DNA from: Sorghum bicolor
Taxonomy: Eukaryota > Streptophyta > Magnoliopsida > Poales > Poaceae
NCBI RefSeq assembly: GCF_000003195.3
Contig: NC_012879.2
Coordinates: 27,375,564 to 27,439,563, forward strand
Length of the DNA: 64,000 bases
Direction of reading: 5' to 3'
Positions 1 through 8,721 of this stretch are shown piece after piece. The notes beneath the pieces are model-generated. The model was not told the origin of the DNA and searched no databases. It saw only the letters and a program-made list of their open reading frames with translations. Position 1 is the stretch's first letter; the number at the start of each line of letters is the position of its first letter. The position numbers were made by a program, and so were the translations under genes.

Positions 1-36
1 TTTGAAATTACCCTCGAAAAATTTAACCAAATCGAC

Positions 37-1656
37 CTAGTCGTGAATCTGATTTGCTGGAAGTTCCTCGAGCCATCGACGGGCGGTGTCAGAGAGGAAG
101 AGCGGTAGCTGTCTGATGATGGCTCGATCATCCCCTCGAGCGCCACCTAGCTGACAGGCCAGCCATAACTCTGGTTTGGTCTCTCCATTGTACTTTGCGA
201 TGCTGGTCGGGGGTCGGAATGGACTGGGCAGGGGCGTGCTGCGGATCGCCCTACTGAACACTCGTGGGCTTGGTGGCTCGGGGGCCACCCGGTCTTCGTC
301 GCTGTCGTACCTCCCACCGCGATGTGCGCTGTAACCGCGCTCTTCCGCGTCTCCGTGCCGGCGGCGTCGATTCTCTTCGATGTCATGCCGCGCGTCGTGT
401 CGACGCTGATTGTCGACGGGGAGAACGAGAGCGGTCTTTCTGCCTCGAGGATGAGGCTGTTGATGGACTGACACCTCCTTTTCATTTTGAGGCGGCTCGT
501 CACGCTTTTCAGTGGCAGCTCCTCGTCGTCGAGAAGCTGAGCTTTCGGCTTGTTGAACTGCCGCCACCTGGAGCAGAGTCTGTACCTCGTCTCGAATTCG
601 GCGAGCCTGGGAGTTCGATGGTTCTGGCATGTTGCGCAGTAGCATCGTTGCCACCACTACATTCTGGCCCACTCGAGGGAAACGGCTGACGGGCTGCTCT
701 GGCTCTGCGTCTCCGACTATTTGTCGATGTACCTCTCGAGCACGTCTGCGGACACTTCCGCCCGGCGGGTACGGCAGGTCTTGCTCAAGGATTTGCTCAA
801 GCAGGACGAGGCGCTCACGGTCTTCGTTGAGCTTCATCTTGAGCTCTCGTAGCTGTGCAAGCTGCGCAGCTTTGTCTTCCTGTGGTGGGGGGTCGACCTG
901 CCCGTCGTTCCCAAGCGTCCAGGGGTCTTCCCGTGCTGCAGGGGCTCGACCGCCGACGTGATAGGATTCCCTCGTAGGGTCGTAGCTATCAGTCTCGGAG
1001 TCGGAGTCCGGCTCGGCGGCGTAGAAGCATCCACGTCCCTCCTCCAGCAGCCGTTGCCTGAGTGAAGTGATCGTGTATCGCCCAGGGCCTAGGCGGCGGA
1101 GGCCTCGCACCTGGGAGAAATCCGGCAGTTCGGACGTCGGTCGTAGTGTCTCAGAGTTACTTGGGAGGACCATTGGTCTCTCCACGTACGTCTGAGCATT
1201 TGGGCATATTGCTCTCGCGAGCGACGCCGCGGCGTTGTCCAATTCGAATAGCAGTGCCCTTCTTGTAGTGAACAACCCGTGTGGAAGTAGCTTAGTAGCG
1301 GTGGGGGAGGGTGCGTGAGACGCGTCCCCTCCCGTCGTCGCGCGATGTTGAGCCGTCGTGCCCGCGGTTCCGGCACATGGTGTTGCCGGCTCGCAGCCCA
1401 CCTCCTGCCTCGCACGAGTTGCCGGTCGTGATGAGGCAGAGGGGCGGCGGTGGTGCTGTCTGCGCCTCTTCTTGGACGGGGAGGCGTGGTGGCGAGGGCG
1501 TCTTGGGGCCCTCAACCGAGCTGGTGCAACGCGGGCTCCTCCCGGTCCTTTGACTGGGAGCAAGATCATGTCGTAGCCGGAGCCTGTAGACATGAACTCG
1601 AGACTCCCAAACCAAATCACCGTGGAGCGCGGAATCGGCGAGGCAAGAGCTGCCAT
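37..1656 (-). pseudogene. gag: gag of copy A (truncated by nonsense)
   Basis: Gag N-terminal region of a Tat-type element, which would form the cytoplasmic virus-like particle. The start is set at the ATG at 1656 (MAALASP), because copies B and C begin at the same place (MATL). The N-terminal half is Pro/Arg/His-rich and low in complexity; a charged coiled-coil-like stretch follows (around QLRELKMKLNEDRERL), then the conserved Gag core seen in B and C (KYNGETKPELWL and ARRWLEELPANQIH). The frame ends at 37-39 with TAG where copy B has TGG (W), a single G-to-A change. Unlike B, copy A has no frameshift near the RAPAARED segment. The rest of Gag lies left of the window. Confidence 0.85.
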
Positions 1657-1695
1657 CTGGAAAGGAGTGGGAAACCGATGAAAAAACACGCAGGA

Positions 1696-1713
1696 CCCCT
1701 ACCTGGCGCGCCA
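1696..1713 (-). other. Primer-binding site of copy A
   Basis: On the minus strand, TGGCGCGCCAGGTAGGGG begins two bases inside the LTR end. It starts with TGG, as needed to pair with a tRNA CCA 3' end. Copy B has the identical sequence and copy C a variant (TGGCACACCACGTAGGGG). I do not assign the tRNA. Confidence 0.75.
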
Positions 1714-1929
1714 ACTGTCGGTGTTTTCCCCACGGGGGGTCACACCAACGAGTAAATTTGTATGCGTGCTCCCTTTCCCAGATGGTGATGCAAGAAGACA
1801 CAAATATTTATCCTGGTTCGGGCAAGAGAAGGCCCTACATCCAGTGGGGGAGAGTTTGTATTATCTCGCACCTAAGTGCTTGTACAGGGGTGAATACAAG
1901 TGTGGTATGAAGCGTGGAGTTCTACTGCG

Positions 1930-2021
1930 TATGAGCGTGGTGTTCTACCGTGTATGAGCGTGGTGTTCTACCGTGTATGAGCGTGGTGTTCTACCGTGTA
2001 TGAGCGTGGTGTTCTACCGTG
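1930..2021. repeat. 23-bp tandem repeat, four units, in LTR of copy A
   Basis: The unit TATGAGCGTGGTGTTCTACC plus GTG repeats four times head to tail with almost no variation. It sits just downstream of the LTR TATA box on the minus strand, near the expected transcription start. The matching part of B's LTR has only one diverged unit. Confidence 0.93.
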
Positions 2022-2046
2022 GTCGTTATCTATCTCTGGGTCCTCC

Positions 2047-2054
2047 CTTTTATA
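2047..2054 (-). promoter_or_regulatory. LTR TATA box, copy A
   Basis: TATAAAAG on the minus strand within CTATAAAAGGGAGG. Equivalent boxes occur at 50783-50790 and 63950-63957 in B and at 27146-27153 in C, so this is the family's U3 promoter element. Confidence 0.7.
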
Positions 2055-2806
2055 GCACTAAGGAGAGGCCCAAGGTACATGTATAGGTGTCAGAGTAGGG
2101 GTCGATAGAAGCATGGAGCGCTGACCTACTCGAGGCCTCCGTACCGGCGTGGCCTCGAGCCGTCCCATCTCAGTAGCCTGGTGATGATTGCACGTGCTCC
2201 TGTACCCTGCTCTGTACGCCATCTCTAGACTGGTTCAATGGACGTATGCTTGTACGACTCGGCGGCGAATCCGGCGGAGTGGTCACGGCGTTGCCAGTCG
2301 ACGCCCGTCTCGTCCCCAGGAAGGAGCCATGTTAAGTCGAGGGTCGGACGTTGTACGATGTCCTGATATCGGAGTGCTGACCTTGGTTACCTCGAGGGAG
2401 TCTTGATTTGACGTTCCATCCCCGCTTCCCACATCCTGACACGCCCTGGGCCGTTTGGTGGGGAAGGCTGCAAAAAGAACGACGGGACGGGTGCCTGTTC
2501 CCTATCACGCTCCCCGTGACTAGCGGCAGGTGCATTTAATGTCCCGGCTCTCGTGCGCGCGTCAGGCGGCGGACAGTGTCCTGGCGCTCGACGCCTTCTG
2601 ATTCTCTCGAGCCTGTTTCCATATTCGACGGTAGTCAGCACTCGACCCCCAAGTGGTTCGCTCGACGTCATTTCCGTCTTCGAGGCTGCAGCCGTTGATT
2701 GCTGCGCACATGTGCGACCAGAACGTCGAGTTGAGGGCTTCGACTTGCGTACGGATAATCTTGTTAGGTGCATCGGTGAGGGTACCCCTTACTGATACCC
2801 TCGACA

Positions 2807-5067
2807 CCGGTCTTTGACCAGGTCCTCGACATGCTTCTTAGTATTAGCCTTGAGCACTATGACAAGTTCCAACAAAAAAGGAGGCAGACAGTCAACAACA
2901 AGCTATGTCAAAAAATAATTTGTGGTCGGTGAAGACAAAGCAGATCTTACCAGTCAACTCCCGATCCCTGGTCTTCAGCTCCTCGCTAACCTTACGCTCG
3001 CTTTCTAGCGCACGCGCATGCTCCTGGCTGAGTTGGTCTCTCTCCTTTTGTAGGCGCTCAATCTCCTCCTCCAGACCTGAAGCTGTAATTGATTGTCACA
3101 AGAATCGACCACGTAGTTAGCGACAACTACTTAGAAACTTGACTTCTCTTCTCACAGTCCTTATCGGCTAGTCACCGAGTCAGGTCTAGCACACGCTCTT
3201 CCTGAGCTGCCTTCTCCTTCGCCTCCCTCTCGGCCACGGACCGAAGGCGGTCCACCTCAACGGTCAGAGCCTTGTTCTCGGCGACCATGCCCTCAATTTG
3301 GTCGAAGCACCTTTTCTGGTACTTCGCCGTTTTCATTGCGTCCTACGGATTTTAGGCATGCTACACAGTAAACATTTCACGGTTTATATACTCTAACGAA
3401 ATGCGCGACCACTTACCTTAACCTCGCTGACGAGGCACTTGGTAGCGTGCTCTACCCTCTCCGCCTCCTTGACCTCAGCGATCTCCTCGTGGCCGGCCCA
3501 GTGGTCCCCATGCTGGCGCCATACATAGATGTGTTGGCGACCATCACAGGGATGCTGCTGGATCTCCTCCACTTTATTGTCGGAGGCCGCCTGAGCTTCC
3601 TCGCCCTCTGCGCTACCCCCAACCACGGTAACGGGTATCATAGGACCCTTACCTCGGTCAGGAGCGCACTCCTGCGTGGGAGCCTCCACTGGAGCTAGAG
3701 ACGGAGCCCTATCCTCTTCAACTGGAGCAGGGGACGAAGCCTTGTTTTCCCCCTCCACCACACTACTCGGGGGAGGAGTCCCGGTGGTTCCATCACCCCT
3801 TGTCGGGGTGCTCGCCTCAGCCATGTCTCGTGTCGCGTCCTCATCGACCCGCACCGTCGCAGGGGCAGCAGCGGGCTGTGCCACGGACTGCTCTGGGCCA
3901 GTCTGCCCAGCGACGCTCTGCTCGGTGGTCATTGGCTCAGTTGGCCTTGAGCCCAAAACACTGCCAGGATCAACATCTAGGGCAGTACTACAAAGAAGAT
4001 CCGATCCAAAATTACCACACTAAAATCAAACTTCACGAAAAAACTTTCCTCGATAGACTTATAGATTGGAACTTCGGTGCGCCACTGTGAAGACCCTCCT
4101 CTTGGCTCGTCTAGCCACAGCAATTGCCTATGCTCCGCCTAGTCGCGCCTGCTCGACGTGTGCGGCAGGTGGGTCCTCGGCAATCCGACCACCATCGCCC
4201 GGGGCAACGTGTGGTCGGTTGCGGGGCCTGCGGACCATGGTTGGGGCCGCTTCTTCTTCCTCATCGTCGTCGTCGACGACCCTAATAAGCTGGTGGCGCT
4301 TGGGTGCTCAGCTCCTAGAGGTTGATTCCTGGCCCATTACAGGACCCGGAGCTGCTCCTACTGGTGCTGCTTCCGCTGGAGATAGCTCCACAACCATTGG
4401 TCTCTTGCCGGCCACCCTATCGTCGGTAGTCGGCGCTGGCCGGTTCTCCTCTTCGTCACTGCTGGTGTATCGGTAACACCGAGCAGCATTGTCCGCTGGA
4501 GGATCCACTCCGGCCGGGTGCTCCATACCGGGCACCAGCGACACATATAGCGTCGCCCGGTCAATGTCTCCTATCTACAATAAAAGCACGACAAGTTATT
4601 GGCAAAGGAACATGACACTTTAAGAACAATGCAGGAAGACTTAAATTTCCTTGGGGGCTGGTCGACCCAGCTTGTAGGCGTGCATCCGGTTGTCACTTCG
4701 CACGAAGCTACTATCTCTCAGGTTGAACAGCTCGTTGATCCTTCGCTGGATCTCTGGCTTCTCCAAGTTGTCCCGGCACAATTTGGTCGAATCTTGTCCG
4801 CCCTGGTATTCATACACCGTATGCACCCTTCTCTGGCCGGGCATAACTCGTCAGGCGAGGAAGTTCCCAACCACTCCTAGTCCATCTAGGCGTGACCAGT
4901 CGATCAGATCCATTAGCTCTGACACCTGACTAGTATACTCTGGTCGGTCCGTCCAGCTGACCTTCTTCTCAAGGATGTAGCCGACGTCGCAGAATGTGGC
5001 GCTACCTGGCTCCTCCCTGATGTAGAACCACCTCTTGTACCACTTAGTGAGGGAGGTGTTCCAAGGG
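2807..5067 (+). mobile_element. 3' accessory region of a second Tat-type element (D)
   Basis: No LTR or sense pol is visible. The stretch holds an intron-containing coding region on the minus strand, built like the antisense gene in 52434-56680 of copy B, so the parent element should read on the plus strand with its gag-pol left of copy A. It is the oldest layer here: A abuts it on the left and the copia element was inserted at 5068, inside its first recognisable domain. The word TGGTC/GACCA is enriched (about 19 occurrences by eye in 2.26 kb). Confidence 0.6.
2951..5067 (-). pseudogene. Spliced antisense accessory gene of element D (partial)
   Basis: Reading leftward from the copia insertion: (a) about 4620-5067, a domain with KWYKRWFYIREEPGSATF and RVMPGQRRVHTVYEY, resembling the gypsy-type Transposase_28 family; it is broken by a TGA where RRVMPG is expected. 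(b) From an acceptor near 4575, an acidic then basic low-complexity exon (DDDDEEEE, then RRPRNRPH), with further stops. (c) 3417-3987, a Pro/Ala/Glu-rich exon ending in a canonical GTAAGT donor. (d) 3176-3342 and (e) 2951-3076, heptad-like coiled-coil exons (GLEEEIERLQKERDQLSQ) bounded by AG and GT. Domain, low-complexity linker, coiled coil is the same order as in copy B. Exon limits are by eye. Role unknown; the Transposase_28 name is historical and implies no demonstrated transposase activity. Confidence 0.6.
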
Positions 5068-5642
5068 TGAAAGCCCTAGTTTGGTTTTGGATAATTGATG
5101 AAGCCCTAGTACTAACCTCCATACCAAGTGTGTGTAGACTTAATGAGGTTGCTACATGCTATGTGATGGAGCAAGTGATGATCATGGTGATGATGGTGAT
5201 GACCACAAGATGATCAAGTGCTCAACTTGGAAAAGAAGAAAGAGAAAAATAAAACCCTATGGAGATCAAGGCAAAAGTATTGCTTAGGATTTTGGTTTTT
5301 GTGATCAAGTCAACATAGAGGGTGTGATCACATTTAGGATAGATAACCGTACTATAAAGAGGGGAATTCCTTGGCTAAGCAGTTATCCAGTGCCACTAGG
5401 TGTCATTGTTCATGTGCATGCATTTAGAACCTAGTGAGCTAACTTAACTCCTTCAAAGAAAAATGATTGTGCAAATGCTAACACTTGTGCATTTGTTGGT
5501 ACACACTTTGTGGTGTTGGCACACTTTGAGAAGGAGGTGGAGTTTGAAGGGTAGAGAGAGGATGGGTTTTGAGAAAATGATTGTGAAAATGCTAACACAC
5601 TTCGGCGCTTTCTGAGAAAACGAAGTGCATATTTTCTATTGC

Positions 5643-6115
5643 GCCGGTGGGAAAATTTGGAGAAGTCACGGGAGTGCTCACCGGACGCTGCCACTGAGGC
5701 ACCAGATGCTGAGTCTGTGCGTCCGGTGTAGTCAGTGCCTGGCCCAGCTAGGGTAAGGCACCGAACGACACGCACCGGACGTAGGCTTGTGCATCCGGTG
5801 GTACGTGTCCGGTGTGAGGTCTGTTTGTAGACCTCCTTGAGTTTAAGTCCGGTGAGCACCAGATGGTCCGGTGCTCAGCGTCCGGTGACCCTATGAGTTT
5901 TCAGACCTCTCTGAGTTTAGGACCGGTGTGCACCTGACGCGTCCGGTGGCAACTTGACCACGTCTGGTGCTGTACAGGTTACCGTTAGAGATCGACGCGT
6001 AGAGTTCGTTTGGCTGACACGTGGCCGTTTCTAGAGCACCGGACGCAACGGTTGAGCGTCCGGTGCCCTCCTGAGTAGCGTCCGGTGACCCCGCAATTTG
6101 CCCAGTGAAAGAGCC
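5643..6115. promoter_or_regulatory. Cluster of CACCGGAC/GTCCGGTG motifs in copia U3
   Basis: I count 14 occurrences of CCGGTG or its complement CACCGG in about 470 bp, in both orientations and often in back-to-back pairs, ending roughly 30 bp before the TATA box. About 0.2 would be expected by chance at equal base composition. Position and repetition suggest transcription-factor or methylation target sites; the function is inferred. Confidence 0.6.
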
Positions 6116-6140
6116 AATGGCTCTATTTGTTTGAGGGGTC

Positions 6141-6148
6141 TATAAATA
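6141..6148 (+). promoter_or_regulatory. LTR TATA box of copia element
   Basis: TATAAATA within GGTCTATAAATACGTG, just downstream of the CCGGTG cluster and about 870 bp before the LTR end. Confidence 0.7.
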
Positions 6149-7017
6149 CGTGTTTGGTTGGCTTAGGGCTCAGCTCTTGGCATTCTAGCATGCATAACAT
6201 CCTTGTGAGCCTAAGCAAACTCCTCCCACTCATCTCCCTCATAGATTAAACATCTTTGTGAGATTGGGAGTGATTCCAAGTGCATTTGCTTGAGTGATTG
6301 AATTTAGTGGCACTTGGGGATCGTTCTAGCTGCGGTTTTCTTGTTACTCTTGGTGGTTGCCACCACCTAGACGGCTTGGAGCAGCAGAGGAGCTTTGGCA
6401 CGAGTTGGTGATTGTTCATGGCCATCTCTCGGTGATTGTGAGGGGTCTTGTACCTTCCCCAGCAGAGAGCTGAAAGGTAACTCTAGTGGATTGCTCGTGT
6501 CACTGAGTTACCTCACTTGTGGGTCGGTTCTTGTGGTGTCCTAGAGAGGACGAGGTTTATGCTACACCTCTTAAACACCGAACCACCAAGTGTTGGTCGA
6601 CACAACGGGGACGTAGCGTGCCGGCAAGCACGTGAACCTCGGGAGAAAATCGTATGTCTCCATTGTGATTGTACTTTGGATTTCTCCCGGTGATTGGACT
6701 TCATATTATTCATTGGTTCATCCCCTCTACGTGGTGGTATAAAGATCAAACCATCTCTCTTACTTTATTGAAAACTAGAGCAGCTTACATACTTGTATAG
6801 AAACTTTAGGTAGCACTCTAGTGTAAGTAGAGACATAGCTCTTGTGTGCCTAGTGAACATATGAACTAGAATTGTTGGATAGGTGGCTTGCAAACACCCC
6901 TTTAGAGCTACAGCAAAAAGCTTTGCTTTGTTATTTACTAACCTCTTGCTCTATTGAATTTGTAGAATTTTTAAATAGGCTATTCACCCCCCTCTAGCCA
7001 TATTAGGACCTTTCAAG

Positions 7018-7030
7018 TGGTATCGGAGCC
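7018..7030 (+). other. Primer-binding site of copia element
   Basis: TGGTATCGGAGCC matches the canonical initiator tRNA-Met primer site (TGGTATCAGAGCC) at 12 of 13 positions and lies two bases inside the LTR end. Confidence 0.88.
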
Positions 7031-7075
7031 GTGGTCACCGTTTTGTGAAGGCTTAACAACCTCGGTGCTCAAATT

Positions 7076-7497
7076 ATGGCTCAAATAGTGTTCAACCATG
7101 TTGGGGGCAAACCACCGTTCTTTGATGGCACAAGTTATTTTGACTATTGGAAGAGAAAAATGAAAATGTACCTTGGATCAATTAATGATAGAGTGTGGGA
7201 TGTCACGGAGAATAATTTTGTGATCCTTGACCCCGCCAACCCCACTGATAATGAGAGAGCAAACAAGCAATGCAATACTATGGCTCTCAACACAATCTAC
7301 AATGTCATTGATTCAAAAGTGTTTGATCAAGTCAAAGATCTTGAGAAGGCAAGTGAAGTGTGGACAAGACTAGAAGAAACCTATGAGGGCACTACAACGG
7401 TAAAAAGTGCCAAGTTGTACATGCTCAAGGACAAGCTATCCAACTTCAAAATGAAGGATGATGAGTCAATATGTTCTATAGGCTCCAAGTCATCATC
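7076..7497 (+). pseudogene. gag: copia gag, N-terminal part
   Basis: Starts at ATG 7076, 60 bp after the 5' LTR. It encodes the capsid N-terminus typical of copia Gag (FFDGTSYFDYWKRKMKMYL; SEVWTRLEETYEGT; KLYMLKDKLSNFKM). Near 7470 the frame shifts: the residues that continue across the X insertion (MFYRLQV, then IINDL after 24253) are in another frame, so an indel of one or two bases is inferred. X inserted directly after TCATC at 7493-7497, which is repeated at 24253-24257. Gag would assemble the cytoplasmic particle. Confidence 0.88.
7493..7497. repeat. Target-site duplication TCATC of element X (left copy)
   Basis: TCATC precedes the X LTR start (TGTTGATG at 7498) and recurs at 24253-24257 directly after the other X LTR end (GTCAACA at 24252). 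This proves X inserted as a unit into copia gag. Confidence 0.95.
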
Positions 7498-8173
7498 TGT
7501 TGATGCAAAAGTGAATCTGCAAACACAAAGGGCTAATACCTGATTTCAAACATTAAGGCGTGCCAGCCGATTTGACCTTACTATCAGCAAAGGTGATAGC
7601 TCGAATACTTTGGTCCCGACAACAGCGATGCGCCCGGATGCCATGGCCAAGAGGTATTCACGCGGAACTCGAGAATACGCCGCTTAAGTCGACGAACTCC
7701 TAAGAACTCGTAATAAAAGGAAAATATGACGAAGTCGTCGAAGAAGTAGATGCTGGAATATGAGTAAAAACTTGTGTTTGATTGATTGATTCTTCATTAC
7801 AAGGCCCCAGGGTCTACATTTTTACCCTGCTCAAAGAGCCACAATCAGACACGACTAGGACTCGAATTCCAAATTAAACAGAATCCATATACAAAACGAC
7901 TTAAATAACTAAGGAAAACACAAAACTATCCTCCTATGACAAATTGGGACACCATCATAGACCAATCGGCAACCTTCAGGTTCTTCTTCCGAATCATCGG
8001 CAGACTCCTCATCGTAGCCATCAGCAAAGGCTAGTACTGACCATCGGCATAAACACGTCTCCACCCACGGACTTAGTCACATTCAACTGTCCCTCCATCG
8101 GCATCCACCCTCATCAGCAACTCTCCTTCAGACCAGTTACTGTTGCCCTAATACTGACCAAACGGTGTCAACA
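7498..8173 (-). repeat. 3' LTR of element X (676 bp)
   Basis: TGTTGATG...GTGTCAACA. It carries the uninterrupted version of the sequence in which the solo LTR sits in the other LTR (GCCAGCCGATTTGACC near 7560). Near its end it lacks about 36 bp present in the right copy, and its TATA position reads CATTTTTACC where the right copy has CATTTATACC. Confidence 0.92.
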
Positions 8174-8187
8174 CATGCCCCCCAATT
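8174..8187 (-). other. Polypurine tract of element X
   Basis: On the minus strand AAATTGGGGGGCATG directly abuts the 3' LTR start (TGTTGACACC), the position of the plus-strand primer for reverse transcription. Confidence 0.75.
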
Positions 8188-8573
8188 TCGTAGTATAAAA
8201 TCATTAATGCTCCAAAATTCTCTACAATAACGATGCCTTTCCGCAATTAATCCTCCCAATTTAGTAACCGATCGTTGAAATCGAACAACTCTGGCCCGAT
8301 TCTTCCGCAGATCTCTCGAATTCCTCAACCTCCCAAACTGGGCATCTCCACTTTATTCGCCCATCGGCAATATTACCGTTAGAAGGAGCTGCCGATGGAC
8401 CGACCAGGAAATCCCGCACAGTGAAATATCTCCAGATTATGACCGCTTCCTGTCAAATCACCTGCGCAATCCCTTGATTACTGTGCGAACGGTTACCATA
8501 TCCACCTGAGTATCCTCAGATTTCACGGATACGGCAAACAGATAAGTCAGATTTGCCCTTGCCCGTTTTGTCC

Positions 8574-8581
8574 TATAAATA
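8574..8581 (+). promoter_or_regulatory. Predicted promoter of the X antisense gene
   Basis: TATAAATA in the context TCCTATAAATAGTTCC lies about 150 bp upstream of the ATG at 8722 and on the strand of the antisense gene, outside the LTR. The intervening sequence is pyrimidine-rich, like a plant 5' UTR. The interval 8188-8721 holds no other feature apart from scattered ATCGGC/GCCGAT words. Confidence 0.6.
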
Positions 8582-8721
8582 GTTCCTTCTCGGGTACTCC
8601 TTCTCCATCGCATCATTCTACAGCCTCAACTCTACTTTTCTAGCAGTGGCGCTATTCGAGAGCTCTGAGAACTTCAAGAACCTCCTCCAACAACCCCCAA
8701 GTTCTTCTCCCCTACTAGGAG

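Larger units (their letters stand above)
1..2806 (-). mobile_element. Tat-lineage Ty3/gypsy retrotransposon, copy A (5' part)
   Basis: The element reads right to left: 5' LTR at 1716-2806, primer-binding site just inside it, then gag running off the left edge of the window. Its LTR and Gag match copies B (50519-64000) and C (26363-39386), so all three are one family. The protein set seen in B (DGG-type protease fused to Gag, an extra RNase H, an antisense 3' gene) assigns the family to Tat. The outer LTR end is TCGACA at 2806; the 5 bases outside it (CCGGT) are the expected target duplication, but the partner is outside the window. Confidence 0.88.
1716..2806 (-). repeat. 5' LTR of copy A (1091 bp)
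   Basis: Ends are TGTCG...CGACA on the plus strand, the same as the LTRs of B and C. It is about 100 bp longer than B's left LTR, partly because of the 23-bp tandem repeat at 1930-2021. A TATA box lies at 2047-2054 (minus strand). The stretch contains no other gene. Confidence 0.9.
5068..7015 (+). repeat. 5' LTR of copia element (1948 bp)
   Basis: The ends are perfect inverted hexamers, TGAAAG at 5068 and CTTTCA ending at 7015. A tRNA-iMet-type primer site follows two bases later. The LTR contains a U3 cluster of CACCGG/CCGGTG words (5643-6115) and a TATA box at 6141. No coding region is supported inside it. Confidence 0.9.

Noticed and set aside
1930..2021. Possible CRISPR-like repeat array
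   Set aside because: Units abut with no spacers and lie in a plant LTR; it is a minisatellite.
3393..3956. Stand-alone host proline/alanine-rich protein
   Set aside because: It is one exon, ending in GTAAGT, of the D antisense gene; flanking exons follow in order.
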